Shown here: in pieces, positions 11,953 to 26,900 of the stretch
Layout of the letters: each line of letters begins with the position of its first letter
Numbering within the stretch: the first letter of the stretch is position 1
NCBI GenBank assembly: GCA_002633005.1
Contig: NMRA01000059.1
Span: 1,141,133 to 1,205,132 of the forward strand
Reading direction: 5' to 3'
DNA length: 64,000 bases
Source of the DNA: Phoronis australis
Taxonomy: Eukaryota > Phoronida > Phoronidae
Program-made: the position numbers and the translations under genes
Notes under the pieces: generated by a model
Databases searched by the model: none
Told to the model about the DNA's origin: nothing
What the model saw: the letters and a program-made list of their open reading frames with translations, nothing else

Positions 11953-14900
11953 GTGGGTAGTTAGGTTTACCTGTTTTTATGTTTTTATCGTTACGCGAAA
12001 CTGTAACTATTGGAGAAGGTAACCTTTAAGTGAACTCTAAGCTATAAGAAGTCATATTTTTACAATAACGTTAAGTTACTGAAACTGGATCAGGGAACTT
12101 GATTGTTATTCTGTTGTACTTTAGTCACTTGATTTTGTGCTAGTGTACACTGTAACTGTGGTTTACAGCATTGAGAGTCTCATCCAAGTTTGCTCTTGGT
12201 GACACTTAGGCTCTTATCTGAAAGAGTAAACCATAATACAGGTTTCTCTACTTCTCAAAATTCAATAAGAGCCAAACCATGTTGGAGCATGCATGATGGG
12301 GACTAGTAGCCATTGAAAAGGACACCCTCCGTGCGTTCAGTAGACGCTAGGACCTAGCTAAAACCTAGTCAAAGTCATGTGTTCTCATTTAAATGCACTG
12401 CAATATCTCACGTAATCTCGCGAAGTCTTGCTTTTTAGCGAGGTCCTAGCGTTACTGAACGGGAGGCCTGTTCAGAATTTGTGTCATTTCTAATCATAAC
12501 CATGGGTGTGCTGGAGGTATTTATATATGGTTTGAAACTGCACACTGCACTGGTGTGACCTACTTTTTAGACACTTCAAAGTTTAGCTTTCCTACCAATA
12601 TATCTCATAATTCCTCCAAAGCATTTGACAGACCCAGAGCATCAAACAAAAGATTAAAAGTTCTTTTAATAATATCAATGCCGATTTTAATATCAATTAG
12701 ACATATTAAGTACTACTAACATGAGTTCTGATGTGACCTAGTTTTTAGTGACACCTGTTGTCAAGTTGAATAAGCTCATAAAAGCTCTAACTTGCCACTA
12801 GATGTCAGTCAAAATCAAAATTGTCTTTATTAAGCCAATTAAATTGTTTCTTTACAGATTGACTTGCAAAATTTTAAAGTTAGAATGACAAAGTAAATTA
12901 GACATTTGATTAAGCAAGCTAGATGACTCCATGAAATTTTTGTTATTTAAAGATTTTTGCAGATTTTATTAATGATAATTTGAACTCTTGTAGTGTCATA
13001 CAAAGGTATACATATAGTGTTGACTGCCTCTAACATTCTTTAATGGGCTTGATGTTGGTTAATCAGGTCCTGCTTTGGTGTTGAGGGCTGAAATACCAAG
13101 CCAGGCTAAAAGGTCAAACCTGACGCAGCACTTTTCAAACTTGATGCAGCAAAATGCTAACTCGTTACAGCGTGGAGTTAAAACAGGTCGTGGAGAACAC
13201 TGCCAATTAAAGTAGACAAATAGGTATGGGCGACTTTTAAGTTGCCAGCAGCAGCCCTGGGAGCTCATTGGCCTGAGAAGAAAAGAAAAGTTAGTTTAGA
13301 AGTGATGTAAGATACGAATAAGTTTATGGCACAACCATGTCTCCTCAGTAAGATACAATAATTTGACTTGGGCTTATAAAGAACGCTGATCTGGTTACTC
13401 TCGATATAAAGAAAGTATGTCATGTTCGGAAGAAAGGTGGTGTGGGCAAATTGTCACTGACCAGTGCCAATAGCTATGATTGCCACGATAGACATACTGA
13501 AGGTGTTTCCCATTTCTTCAGTTTTGATAAGCTAACTCTGCATTTCATTTTGATAATCGAGATATTTATTTTGATGGTTAATTTTGTTGTACTTACTGCT
13601 TGACTTGCTGGAAAGTTTATATCATAATTCTGTTATGTATTTCAGGTGATGGTGCTTCAAGGTGACAAGCACGAAGTCACGGCGCTGGCTAAGAACCACG
13701 ACAATTCTCGTCTTGCAGTGGGCTACGAAGACGGCGCAATTCGCGTTTTTGACGTGACTTCTTCCACCAGTGGGAGTGGGGAGCCGACGGTCACATTTAG
13801 TGGCCACAAGAAGGGAGTGACCGCCCTTGCATACGATGGTGATGGAGTTAGGCTTGTGTCGGGGTCAAAGGACACGGACGTCATTGTGTGGGATATTGTA
13901 GGAGAGTGTGGATTGTACCGTCTGAAAGGTCATAAAGGCGCCGTGACGCAGGCGCGCTTCATGTCGACGGACAACTACCTGGTCACAAGGTGAGCGTGTC
14001 TGTTGGGTTGTGCTAAAAATGTACAAGTGTCTGTAAATGTTTGCTCATTTTGCCAGTCTCATGTAAGGCGTTGTCAATGGAAATTATGTCATTTTATTTC
14101 ATTTCTTTCAACCTTTATTTCAATAGTGATAGGCAAAGACACAGTTGTTGTTTGAGATAATTAGTTGTTGGTACACAACTCTTGGGCCTAACCTTGACTG
14201 ATCAGGCTTTGACTACTGTGGCGCTTCCTAGTGGTAGTTTTGTTTTGTTTTGTTTTGCGCCCATAGCTGTATTTCCTAAACCCACTGCAGGATCTTTATC
14301 AAATTTAATTACTAAGTGTATTTATATGAAGGTAACAACAGACAACGACGACTTTCTGACTTATCCAATGAACAATGTGCCCTCTAGTGGCAATTTCATT
14401 TTATTCTGTTTTCGTTTGTTTCTCTGAAGTTCTGTGACAGATTTATATGAAATTTAGTGTATAGCTTTCTATTAAAGAAGCAATGACATGTTCCCATTTT
14501 TGGATGGATTGTACGTTTTTGTGCCATCTAATTGCTATTTTTGTGACATAAATAAACACCCCTAAAGCACACCATTTGCAATGCATTCGTGGGTGCATTT
14601 CAACGCTCCGTGTTGCTCGTGTTGTGCTTTAAAACAGAGAGGAAATTTGTACACGATAAAACTCGCACAAACCAGACATAAGTAAGATTTTTGCTTAACT
14701 CAGACAAGTTCCGTGGTGCGGTTGTTAAGTTTGTTCTGATTTCGTCTTGTGTGTATAAAATCCCTCGGTCCAGTTTTATACGACTTGTGCCAGTTTTACC
14801 ATACAGTACATGCTTAAATATCCATTCTAAACATGGTTTGGGCCTCTGACTCTAGATACAAAAGGTTGCCAAATGACTCTAGATACAAAAAGTTGCCAAA

Positions 14901-17900
14901 TGTGACTCTAGATACAAAAGGTTGCCAAATGTGACTCTAGATACAAAAGGTTGCCAAATGTGACTCTAGATACAAAAGGTTGCCAAATGTGACTCTAGAT
15001 ACAAAAGGTTGCCAAATGTGACTCTAGATACAAAAGGTTGCCAAATGTGACTCTAGATACAAAAGGTTGCCAAATGTGACTCTAGATACAAAAGGTTGCC
15101 AAATGTGACTCTAGATACAAAAGGTTGCCAAATGTGACTCTAGATACAAAAGGTTGCCAAATGTGACTCTAGATACAAAAGGTTGCCAAATGTGACTCTA
15201 GATACAAAAGGTTGCCAAATGTGACTCTAGATACAAAAGGTTGCCAAATGTGACTCTAGATACAAAAGGTTGCCAAATGTGACTCTAGATACAAAAGGTT
15301 GCCAAATGTGACTCTAGATACAAAAGGTTGCCAAATGTGACTCTAGATACAAAAGGTTGCCAAATGTGACTCTAGATACAAAAGGTTGCCAAATGTGACT
15401 CTAGATACAAAAGGTTGCCAAATGTGACTCTAGATACAAAAGGTTGCCAAATGTGACTCTAGATACAAAAGGTTGCCAAATGTGACTCTAGATACAAAAG
15501 GTTGCCAAATGTGACTCTAGATACAAAAGGTTGCCAAATGTGACTCTAGATACAAAAGGTTGCCAAATGTGACTCTAGATACAAAAGGTTGCCAAATGTG
15601 ACTCTAGATACAAAAGGTTGCCAAATGTGACTCTAGATACAAAAGGTTGCCAAATGTGACTCTAGATACAAAAGGTTGCCAAATGTGACTCTAGATACAA
15701 AAGGTTGCCAAATGTGACTCTAGATACAAAAGGTTGCCAAATGTGACTCTAGATACAAAAGGTTGCCAAATGTGACTCTAGATACAAAAGGTTGCCAAAT
15801 GTGACTCTAGATACAAAAGGTTGCCAAATGTGACTCTAGATACAAAAGGTTGCCAAATGTGACTCTAGATACAAAAGGTTGCCAAATGTGACTCTAGATA
15901 CAAAAGGTTGCCAAATGTGACTCTAGATACAAAAGGTTGCCAAATGTGACTCTAGATACAAAAGGTTGCCAAATGTGACTCTAGATACAAAAGGTTGCCA
16001 AATGTGACTCTAGATACAAAAGGTTGCCAAATGTGACTCTAGATACAAAAGGTTGCCAAATGTGACTCTAGATACAAAAGGTTGCCAAATGTGACTCTAG
16101 ATACAAAAGGTTGCCAAATGTGACTCTAGATACAAAAGGTTGCCAAATGTGACTCTAGATACAAAAGGTTGCCAAATGTGACTCTAGATACAAAAGGTTG
16201 CCAAATGTGACTCTAGATACAAAAGGTTGCCAAATGTGACTCTAGATACAAAAGGTTGCCAAATGTGACTCTAGATACAAAAGGTTGCCAAATGTGACTC
16301 TAGATACAAAAGGTTGCCAAATGTGACTCTAGATACAAAAGGTTGCCAAATGTGACTCTAGATACAAAAGGTTGCCAAATGTGACTCTAGATACAAAAGG
16401 TTGCCAAATGTGACTCTAGATACAAAAGGTTGCCAAATGTGACTCTAGATACAAAAGGTTGCCAAATGTGACTCTAGATACAAAAGGTTGCCAAATGTGA
16501 CTCTAGATACAANTGTTTCATTTGTCACGGCGTGTTTCATTTGTCACGGCGTGTTTCATTTGTCACGGCGTGTTTCATTTACTAAGCATGGCCAGGAGGA
16601 CTACTGAGGTGCCAGACTAAAACTCACTTCTGATCTGAGTAAAGTTGGACTACTGTATGTGTCGTAATAACCGCCCATGGCCCTATAAGTGTCCCCACGC
16701 GTTTTCAGACTTTGATAAAATAAGCGCCCAGTCCACGAACGTGTACGTGCAAAAAATGCCTTACCTACAGCCTAAAATTCTACAGTAAAAAATGTTTGCG
16801 TTATTTTTAAGATGGATTATTTGATTAATCATAATTGACTACTGACAGTGAATGCTTACACACCCTTACATCGAAAAATAACAATCAAATAGTTACTTAC
16901 GCATCCAGCCACATGGCGTCTAATATGGGCCTTACCGAGACAAATGTTGAACGTTCGTAGCACACGAGACCGGCAAGTGCTGAATGAAACACGCTCTGGT
17001 TTATGCCCACTACTCATTAGATTGCGTGGCTCTGGCCAAAAGATGGTCTCTGCTCTGGCAAATGAACTCTGGTGACACCCCAGCGCGTGCTCGATTACTC
17101 ACAAACGAAGACGAACTTCAAAACAAATGTCACGTGACAACAACATGTCTGTTCGTCCAGACATTTTTCTCGTGTTGCCAATCATACATGTAGATGGCAC
17201 GATGTAGCACAGATTTTTACTTAAACCTGCCGTTAATCCCAACTCCATGGGAACTTAAAAACCATATTAAAACTACTTGGAAAAGTTAAGGAGGATTTCA
17301 GGTAATTTGCTTGAGTCGAAACTGTATTTTTATTCAAGCATTCAAGTTGCCATATCGACGATTGCGAGGCAGTCAGTCGGCGAGTTTTCACCCTAGGATT
17401 TCAGCACAATTTTCTTTAAAACGATCGTAATTTAGTAGCAAAGTTTGATAGCAACAGCACCACGGTTTTGTAGAAAGTCTTTCATGGATTACAGATACGT
17501 CACAGAGCGTAAATATGATGAATCTTAGCTTCCAATTTCACCCGTTTCGGAGACCGGGTTTCAACCGCCTTGGGTTATAATAAGCGCCCCCCCTGAAACG
17601 AACTTTTCTAAGCGCCCTGGGCGGTTATTATGGCGAATACGGTAATCTATTAACGGTACAAAACTAACTGCCAAAAGTGTCATTTTTCCATTTTTCAAAA
17701 ACTAATTACTTTAAATTACAACAAATGCAATATTTACTAAGTTATTCTATGACATCTACACAGTATTAAACGTGCTACCAATTGACTAAAATTTTCTTTA
17801 CTGTTTTTGTGAAGAAATTTGACAAATACACAAAACGTACCGAGAGTGCCGTACACGAAGTTATATCCCATAAGACATTATTCTGCGTATCGACTGAGAC

Positions 17901-20900
17901 CGAAGGTCTAGGTCGATACGTGGAATAATGTCGAGTGGGTTATTACTTCATGTACGCCAATTGAGGTACGTTTAGTATTTATCCCATATGCTTCAAATTC
18001 CTAAGTTTCTTTCATTTTTAGGCAGATTTTCTAAAAACTTCACTCTGACTGTTCACGTGGCGGATCACATCCTATATGTATGTACTTGCGCGTTAGGCTG
18101 CAAGTTTTCTCTAGTAAAAGATACGATTTATTACTTGAAAAGAGATAACAAGGATGAAAATAAGAGTAACTTTTCATTGAACTTGCAACATCTCCTGAAA
18201 GTAGTTAATTGACAACAATTTGATATTGTAGTTACTGGTGGATTAAGTGCCTGAGTTGCAGACGATAAAATATTTAGTAAATGATAACTAAGACAGAACT
18301 GTTATATAATCAACTGTCCTGTTCCAGATGTTACGATTGAGACCTGATTGTATGTTGAGCGTTATTTACACTGTTATAATTGTATTACTTTAAACTATTT
18401 TCCGAAAGTTTGGTGGTCGAACTGGCTAACGACGTTGAGTCAACATTGACCTACCTTTTGAACTTTCCATGTCAGAGGTCACTGCTGAAGTAGTGCGAGA
18501 GGTGAATTTACGGAAAACCTCATTACATGGCCGTACTTCCCTTGACAGATTCAACACGTATGGGATAAAATAGAATCTCATTTGTCAGCCATATTATGTT
18601 CTAAATGAGTGGAGAATTATTCTTCTTTATGGAAGGAACTATCAAAGCACAAATTGTACCCAGTTAAATCATTAAGAACATATTTAATTGTTGTCTCTCT
18701 GTCCTTCAGTAATCCTATTATGCTACCTGTCTACGTTTTGGTCTTCTGTTTTATCATGCCTTCCCTCAGCTGTTCTATACTTCATTGCAGAGCCCCCTAG
18801 TGTGCTCCAGGGTTGGGTCCATCATGAGACAGAGCCGCCAGCGTCTGGTCAACATGGTGCTGGACAGAACGGGACGTATGCTGGCCTGTCACGTAAGTGT
18901 TGGTCCTACTTCGCTGCATATCTCCCGCATGAGTTTGTGTGCCAACACACTCAGCTCTTGGAGTTTGTAATCTATATTTCTCTGTCAACTTTTTTCGTAA
19001 TTTTTTTACACAAAAATAAAGCTGATCCTGAAAATTTGTTTGGTTCTTTTTCATCGGGAGTAGTCTGGCATGCAGAAGCAAACATCAGACTTGGAATTTT
19101 TTATGTGAGAAAGCAGGAAAGTCATCCTGTCTTGAAGTTGTTGAATAGACGGCTGCAGTGGGTAATGAATGGAATGATAACCCACAATGCACATTTCACG
19201 TTATTGGCTTTTTGGCACATTTCATCTGAATTTCCCACCACACTACAATGGTAATTTGCAGAAAACCTGACTTTTTTCATTGTCTGAAATGAAGAAATCT
19301 GTTTGAACAAACACAAGATTCCGTTCTTTTCGTCTTGTAAATAGCAAATTTCTTATTTATATGTGAACGCATTATGCCGTCATCTCCGTCCGTCCGGGCG
19401 GCGTCCGTCCGGCGTCCGCTGCTCTATCTTCAAAACCCTTTGACATTCATTTATGAAATTTGGCAAATCTTCCATTCATGAATGAGACCGGACGGCATGA
19501 GCGAACTTTTGAACGGATCCGATTACCAGTGTGCCCCCTAGTGGCAATTTTATCTTTTACATTTACCGCTGTATCTTCAAAAGTCCTGAACGCATTTTCA
19601 TGAAATTTAATATATAGGCACCTATTATTGAGATGACGCTATCCTTCCGTTTTCGGATGGATTTGACGTAGTTTGCACCACCTAATGGCCATTTTTACTG
19701 TTTTCGAGTCTGTTTTTTGCGTCTACCCTCTATCAACCAAACCGCTTAAAGGATGATTGTGAAAATTGGCATGTATGTCTTAACTATAAAGAGGACGTTT
19801 GACGATGATTTTCCGACGATTTCGACTACTGTGGCGCCTCCTAGTGACAGTTTTGTTTTTGTTGCGCCTATGGCTGTATCTCCTAAACCGTTCGCAGGAT
19901 CTTTACTTAATTTAGCAAGTGTATTTATATGATGTTGACTACGAATGACGACGACGTTCGGACAGATCTGACCACTTCTGTGCCCCCTAGTGGCAATTTT
20001 AGGTTTTTACGTTTAACTCGGTATCTTCAAAGGTCCTCAACAGATTTTCATAAAATTTTAAAGATAGGCATCTATTGGTGTGATGACGCTATCTTCCTGT
20101 TTTTGGATGGAAAGTAGCCATTTTCGCTGTTTTCAAATCTTGTTTTTGGTGTCCGCCCCTGTATCAACCAAATCATTTGAAAATTGGCATATATGTTTAC
20201 AGTGTGAATACGACCTTTGATGATGGTGACTGACTACTGTGGCGCCTCCTCGTGGTAGTTTTGTTTTGCGCCCGTAGTTGTATCTCCTAAACCCACTACA
20301 GGATCTTTACTAAACTTAGTAAGTGTATTTATATGAAGATAACAACAGAAGACAATGACTTTCCGGCGGATCCAATGTGCCCACTAGTGGCACTTTCATT
20401 TTGTTCTGTTTTCCTGTGTTTCTCTGAAGTTCCTTGACACATTTTTATGAAATATGGCATGTTCCTGTTTTTGGATGGATTGTATGTTTTTGCGCCATCT
20501 AGTGGCCATTTTTATGATTCAAATAAATAACCCTAAAAGCACACCATTTGCAATGCATCCGTGGGCGCATTTCAACGCCCCGTGTTGCTCTTGTATTATT
20601 TTAAAGTGATTAAATAACATAAAATCATCAATTGGATTTTATTACTATTTCTGGTAAATTATGCTGTAGCTATGTTTTACCGGTAACTTCTTTATTGTTT
20701 ATCTTGTCTGGAAACCACCTTCAGAAAGAATGAACAACTACTTGAACATGTCCGCTGCTAAAGCAATTGTTGATTGATTTGAATTGTGGACAGAATTGGG
20801 GCATTTGATGGATTATATTCTTAAATTTTGTTATCTACTACTGAAGTATGTTATTTGCGTCCGAAAACTCTTATTCTGTAAAGAAGCCGGTTTATTTGAA

Positions 20901-23900
20901 TTATATCCATTTTCTATTGACGCAGAAAATAAAGGTTTAAAGTTGAATGCATAATGATCGCGAAGAATTTTAGATTGCTCAAAAATCCACATTCTCAACC
21001 CGTGTACCTTACAGGTGAAATTGAAAAGTGATCCCACAAAATTAATAATTTTAATAGTTAACATGTCGTGTTTCAACACAGCGTATTCTGATCTATTATC
21101 AGGTCTTAGGAAATGGCTGCACCTTGAGTGTCACTGGTCTCTTAGTCACTCTTTGTATTTTAATTCAGGGTCCGGATGCGCAGTTGGAAGTTTTCCGTGT
21201 CCTGTCCGACGAAGACAAAGCCAAGAAACTTCACAAGAGAGAGAAGAAGGCGAAAAAGAAGGCACTGTATGTATTAGTGTTAGAACTTACTGGATTTGAC
21301 TTTAAGGGTTTATTTGACAACTGCTGTAAGTTTGCACTCACTGAACAATTGATCGTCCTGTTTAATTGAGTTGCGTAACAGTTTACTGTCCACATACTCT
21401 TTTTTAATGCTTAGGTTCATTTAGAATGCAACCAGGGCTGGTGAGAACCAAACTTAACCTGAGTCTCGACTCGAAAGTTTGCAAATCGCGTGGTTTGCTT
21501 CAATTATATTTTTCAATTTCATGCGATGTGATAGGTCAGTTTTCGAGTTGAGTCTCAAATAAAGTTTGGTGGTCACGGGTCCTGATTTTGGTTTTAGTTT
21601 CTGCCTGTCCATTCTAACTCATAGCTTGACTCTGAAGTGTATGCATGCAGACCAGAATTTAGTGACTATGGCATTTCAGCCTTGCACAAGAATCTTTGTT
21701 GATCACTGTTTTTTCCTTTTGACACCAGGGAGTCTGGGGAGGACACTGAGGACGCCTCTCTGAAGCTGGAGGATGAAATCCATCGAGTTAGTGTCATAAA
21801 AACATCTAGCAAACTACGTAGCTTTGATCTGTGGTTGGACTCCAAGACGAACATCCTGACAGTAGGTGCCCTTTTTCTTTCGTCTTTTTTCATCAACGTA
21901 AGCACAAAGGTTTTCAGACCGCTCCAACTACTGTGGTGACCCCTAGTGACAATTTTTGCATCTATGGCTGTATCTCGCAAACACCTTGCAAGATCACAGT
22001 TTGGAAAGTGTATTCCTATTGACAGCTGATGCACTGTGCATCTTAATGGCATGTGATGCTGCCACTATGCATCTTAATGGCATGTTTGGAGTTCCTTGGA
22101 ATATTTTCATAAAATTTAGCTAATGGATTTGTATTAGAGAGACGACACCTTCCCAATTTTCAATGCTTGGAATTTTCCGCGGAAACGCGGATTTCCGCTT
22201 TTTTCATATGTTCTGTCCGTGCATTTTATTATATTTCCACGTAAAAATATCAGATTTGATGTAAAATTTCCACGGCAAATTGCTTTCTTATCACGGCGTT
22301 GCCGACGACGTTCACCTCGAAAATCGGAAGATGCTCTTTATGTGTCGAAGAAACGTAAATTGTCAACATTGCCGGGGCATCTGGGATAGCGTGGTGGGAT
22401 TTTCAATGGCGACTTGTGTGATTGTAAACCGCGGTGACAAACGTGACAAATACTACGGCTCTGCAGCCAAAAATGTGTGGGGGTGGGAGTGGACGGTTGA
22501 GCCAAGAAGACGCAGATGCATGCTACTGATGGTGGTAACGTTTTTTTTTTTAATCCCGATTTTTGTTGTCAGCGAAAGGTTCACATCCGCATGTTTTGGG
22601 TCGTTAAAGTTTCTGTGTTTTTTGTCATTGGTCATTCCAAGCCCTGAATTTTGGACAGTTGTGCCATCTAATAGCCATCTAATATCCGGAGAAGCACATA
22701 ATTTGCGGTGCATTCGTGGGTGCATTTCAATGTTCTCTTTGCTCTTGTTGAATGGGGAGGTGCTCTGCCAGAAAGTTTTGTTTTATGCATTTTAAGTGTT
22801 GAAAATTAAAATTCTAAGTATTCTAAAGTATTTTAATTTTGCACTTGTGTTGAACTTGGGCTCGTCATTATGCTCTGGTTTGGAATTTAACAACTGTCAG
22901 GAAGATATCCAATCAGAGACCATGTTCGCGATGTCAGTTGATTCAAGCTATCCCTATTGGTTCCAGATGTGTGGTCTGTTGTCTAACAATACAGTAGAAT
23001 TGTACGGTATAAATGTGTCAGAGAGGAAGCCGGACCCGGTCAGCCTTTACAAACTGACTGCCCCGGGACATAGGACAGATGTGCGCACCCTGGCATTCAG
23101 CTCGGACAACACGGCTGTACTGTCCGGCAGTGGAGAGGCTGTCAAAATTTGGAATAGGTTGGTAGCTTCACCATTGGTTAGGAGTTGGGGAACAGCTGAA
23201 GTCATGTTAGGTTTGGTAGAGAGTGATTTGTAACTTGGATAAAATCGGTCAAGATACATTTGTGTATGGTTTCGTTATAAATTTCTCATGTTCACAGTTG
23301 CGTGTTTTCTTCAGTAGCCTAGCAGCAAGTAAGCAGTTTAGACAGTGGTATATTTAGATTATGTAGGACCTTTATGTTGGACCTTATCAACAAGTGTGTG
23401 CATTCAGCCATATAAGTACACAACTACAGAGTGTAGCAAAAGTATACATTCACTCTCTGCTTGTATGTCCCTCTTCCCGCTGTCATGTGTATTTCACTGT
23501 TTATTCCGCTACATATGTACACAACTACAGAGTGTAGCAAAAGTATACATTCACACAATGCTTGTATGTCCCTCTTCCCGCTGTCATGTGTATTTCAATG
23601 TTTATTTCGCTACATATGTACACAACTACAGAGTGTAGCAAAAGTATACATTCACACTCTGCTTGTATGCCCCTCTTCCCGCTGTCATTTGTATTTCACT
23701 GTTTATTTCGCTACATATGTACACAACTACAGAGTGTTGCAAAAGTATATATTCACACACTCTGCTTGTATGTCCCTCTTCCCGCTGTCATTTGTATTTC
23801 ACTGTTTATTTCGCTACATACATGTTCATTCTACTTATCGCCTGAGGATGAGACATGCAGTCTCGAAATATAACAGGTGTTCTAATTTGTTTGTTTGTCA

Positions 23901-26900
23901 TGTCTCTCGGTGCTTTGCTATGTAGCTGCACACCTGAAGAAAGGAGATTCGTTTCGACACTACAGGCGAATCAGTATCGGGCTTTCAAACAAAAAGTTTA
24001 GTTGTGCTTTCAACGAAATGTTGTGAAAGTAGAAAGTCTGTAGAAATTGATTTTTTACCTTATTCTAAATCTGCCAGTAATTGGTTTATGTGACCATGTC
24101 GTTTTAGTAAAATTTATCAAAAGAATGTACATTCATATCAAAACAATCAACTACATGACCGAATTATGTTTGATATACAGGATGTAATCTTTAAAACACT
24201 GAAGTTAGGTTTGGACATTTTGTTAGGTTCCTGCATAATCTTAACCATGTACAACTCCTGGATTTTTGGTTTACAATTGCCCTAAATATGGAATAGATTG
24301 TAACTGCTCTGTCTGCCTGTGGACGAAAGTAGTGCTGTTGCACTGAACAAGAGAAAATTGTCATGTTGCGTGATTTTTTGCGCCTTTTTTTAATATTAAT
24401 CTGCGTGTTAAAAGCGGCATCTTGTGTGTTCGTGATGTTGTTTTATTGGTCCTGCTTGAAACCCTTAAACTTGTCACAGTACACACTACAGAAAATGGGA
24501 CAGATGTTCTCTGTCACGAGGTGTGATTCGAACCGGAATTCCCTATCAGAGTGACTTGAATGGTCCATTGTGATGACATGAAATGGGGACTTTGGTCTGC
24601 AGTGTTTACATTTGTCATGTACAGTACAATATTCTATTGCATCCATTCAGGGCCAGCCAACAGTGCATTAGGACAATGTCATGCGACTATGCCCTCTGCA
24701 GTCTGTTTGCACCTGGTGATCGTCATGCCATCGTGGGTACAAAGTCGGGTCGGTTGCAGATTTACGACATAGCATCAGGGACAGTGTTGGAAACAGTTGA
24801 CGCCCACTCCGGGGCCGTGTGGTCTCTTAGTATGGCCCCGGATAAGGTATAATGCATTCTTTATTATCTGTGCTTCAGCTCCTGAAATCTAGTTCCACAA
24901 CTATTAACTAATAATCACAAATTTTGCATTGAATTTGAAACCATAGATTATGAGGGACGTGCCTGAAGAAAAAAGTTCCACTAGCGATGAATGTGGAAGC
25001 CTTATTGAAGTTGAGAATCGTGAAATAATTTGTTGCAAAACCACGCCGCACCAGAATGCAGATAGTAGCCGTGTAGGATGATCTGTCTATTCTGTTTTAT
25101 CCAGAAATGTTCCTTGAATGTTGACACTGTAGACTGAGTTAGTGCTGTTAGATTCAATACAAATCTGATTTGTTGTAGTTTACAGTGATCTAATTATTGT
25201 TGTATCAACTAACTGTTGTGGATTCATCAAGTTGTGCTTGTTTGTTTTAGTTAGCTTATTGACCTTCAGTGCCTTCCGTTGTTTAATTTTCATCGCTTTG
25301 TCTGTGCAGAGAGGGTTTGTATCTGGCAGTGCTGACAAGTCGGTGAAATTCTGGGATTATGAGCTGGTGTCCGACCCCGACTCCTCAACGACTGGCAAGC
25401 GACTTACTGTAGTTCATAAACGTACGTTACAAATGGATGAAGATGTATTAAGCGCGCGCTTCAGTCCCGACCACCGCCTCATCGCCGTGTCATTGCTGGA
25501 CAACACGATCAAAGTGTTCTTTGTAGACACGTTAAAGGTAATTTTTTAGAATATATAGGCCAAAGTAAAAATTGACCTGAAATCAAAACTCAAAAAATCT
25601 TTGTGCTCATTTAATGACAGGGCTTGGAATTTTCCGCGGAAACGCGGATTTCCGCTTTTTTTGAAATGTGCTTTCCGCTTTTTTTATAATATTTCCGCGT
25701 AAAAAAATCGGATTTGATATGAAATTTCCGCGGCAAATTCCTTTCTTACCGCGGCGTTGCAGACGACGTTCACCTCGGAAAGCGGAAGTTGCTCTTTATG
25801 TTTCGGAAGAACGTAAATTGTCAACATTGCCGGGGCATCTGGGTAAAGCGTGGTGTGATTTTAATCAATGGCGGCTCGTGTTATTGTTAAGCGCGGCGAC
25901 AAATACTACCGCTCTGCAGCCAAAATTGTGTGGGTTGGGAGTGGACGGGCGAGCTAAAAGGACGCAGACGCATGCTACTGATGGTGGTAACCTTTTTTTT
26001 TTTAAGTCCTCCCGATTTTTGTCGTGGAAAGGTTCACATTGACCATTTCAAAGGCTGGTTATCGGGCATGATTTGGGCCGTAAAAATTTCCGCGTTTCTT
26101 GTCATTGTTCATTCCAAGCCCTGTAATGAATTGATGTACCATATTACTTTAGCTCTATTTCTTTAAAGTTCACAAAACATTTTCAACTCGTGTAACAAAG
26201 CACGGATATACACAGGAATTTGTTTTCTGAGAAAAGATCAAGATGCCTCCGAGTTGTGCCATAAATTGTCAATTGGAACATGGCTGAACTGGGGCAAAAG
26301 ATAACTTCTAAAACATCTCTAGAGCAACACTGCCTCCCGTCACAGAAACATTTGTTTATTCAGGGCACTTATTTTTATGAAATTGATCTCAATTTGTTCA
26401 TTTGTCAAAATATGCATGATTTTGGGCTTGACAATAACTTAGAGCTCATTATTGCTCGAGATCAGGTTCAATAGGTCGACATGTTATGGCATGACATTTT
26501 TTCCCATATGCGTTGAATAAGTTCAGTGCAATACGGCCATTTGGTATTGTTTTCCGTATTGCACTTACGGGACTTCTTAAACAGTGCCCTCTGACATGGA
26601 AAGCTCACAACGTAGGTCAGTGTCTACTCGACATTTTTAGCTGGCTCGATCATCAAACTTTCCCAAAGTAGTTTAAAATATCAATAAAATTGCAGCAGTA
26701 TAAATAACACTTGACATAAAACCAGGTCCCAAACATAACATCTGGTTCAAAATTGTTTATTATTTAGCACTTCGGTCTCAGTTTTATTTACAATATATAA
26801 TATTGTCTGCAACTCAGGCATCAATTCCTCGGTAACTGCAATGTTAAATGCTATTTACTTATTTAGTTATTTTTTGAAAATGTTATAAGTTCAGTGCACA

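Noticed and set aside
14848-16512. CRISPR-like direct repeat
   Set aside because: 29-bp units are contiguous with no spacers, in an animal gene; it is a satellite.
18688-19254. 188-codon frame on the + strand overlapping a WDR3 exon
   Set aside because: Uses a different frame from the WDR3 exon and runs into the intron; no recognisable domain.
22280-22795. 171-codon frame on the + strand
   Set aside because: Spans a MITE end and a family B repeat, not conserved between copies.
24500-24560. Possible tRNA B-box (ggttcgaatcac on the - strand)
   Set aside because: The flanking bases do not form a T-arm and no A-box or acceptor stem is found.
25668-26042. 124-codon frame on the + strand
   Set aside because: Lies wholly inside a family A MITE; the other copies do not keep the frame, so it is not a gene.
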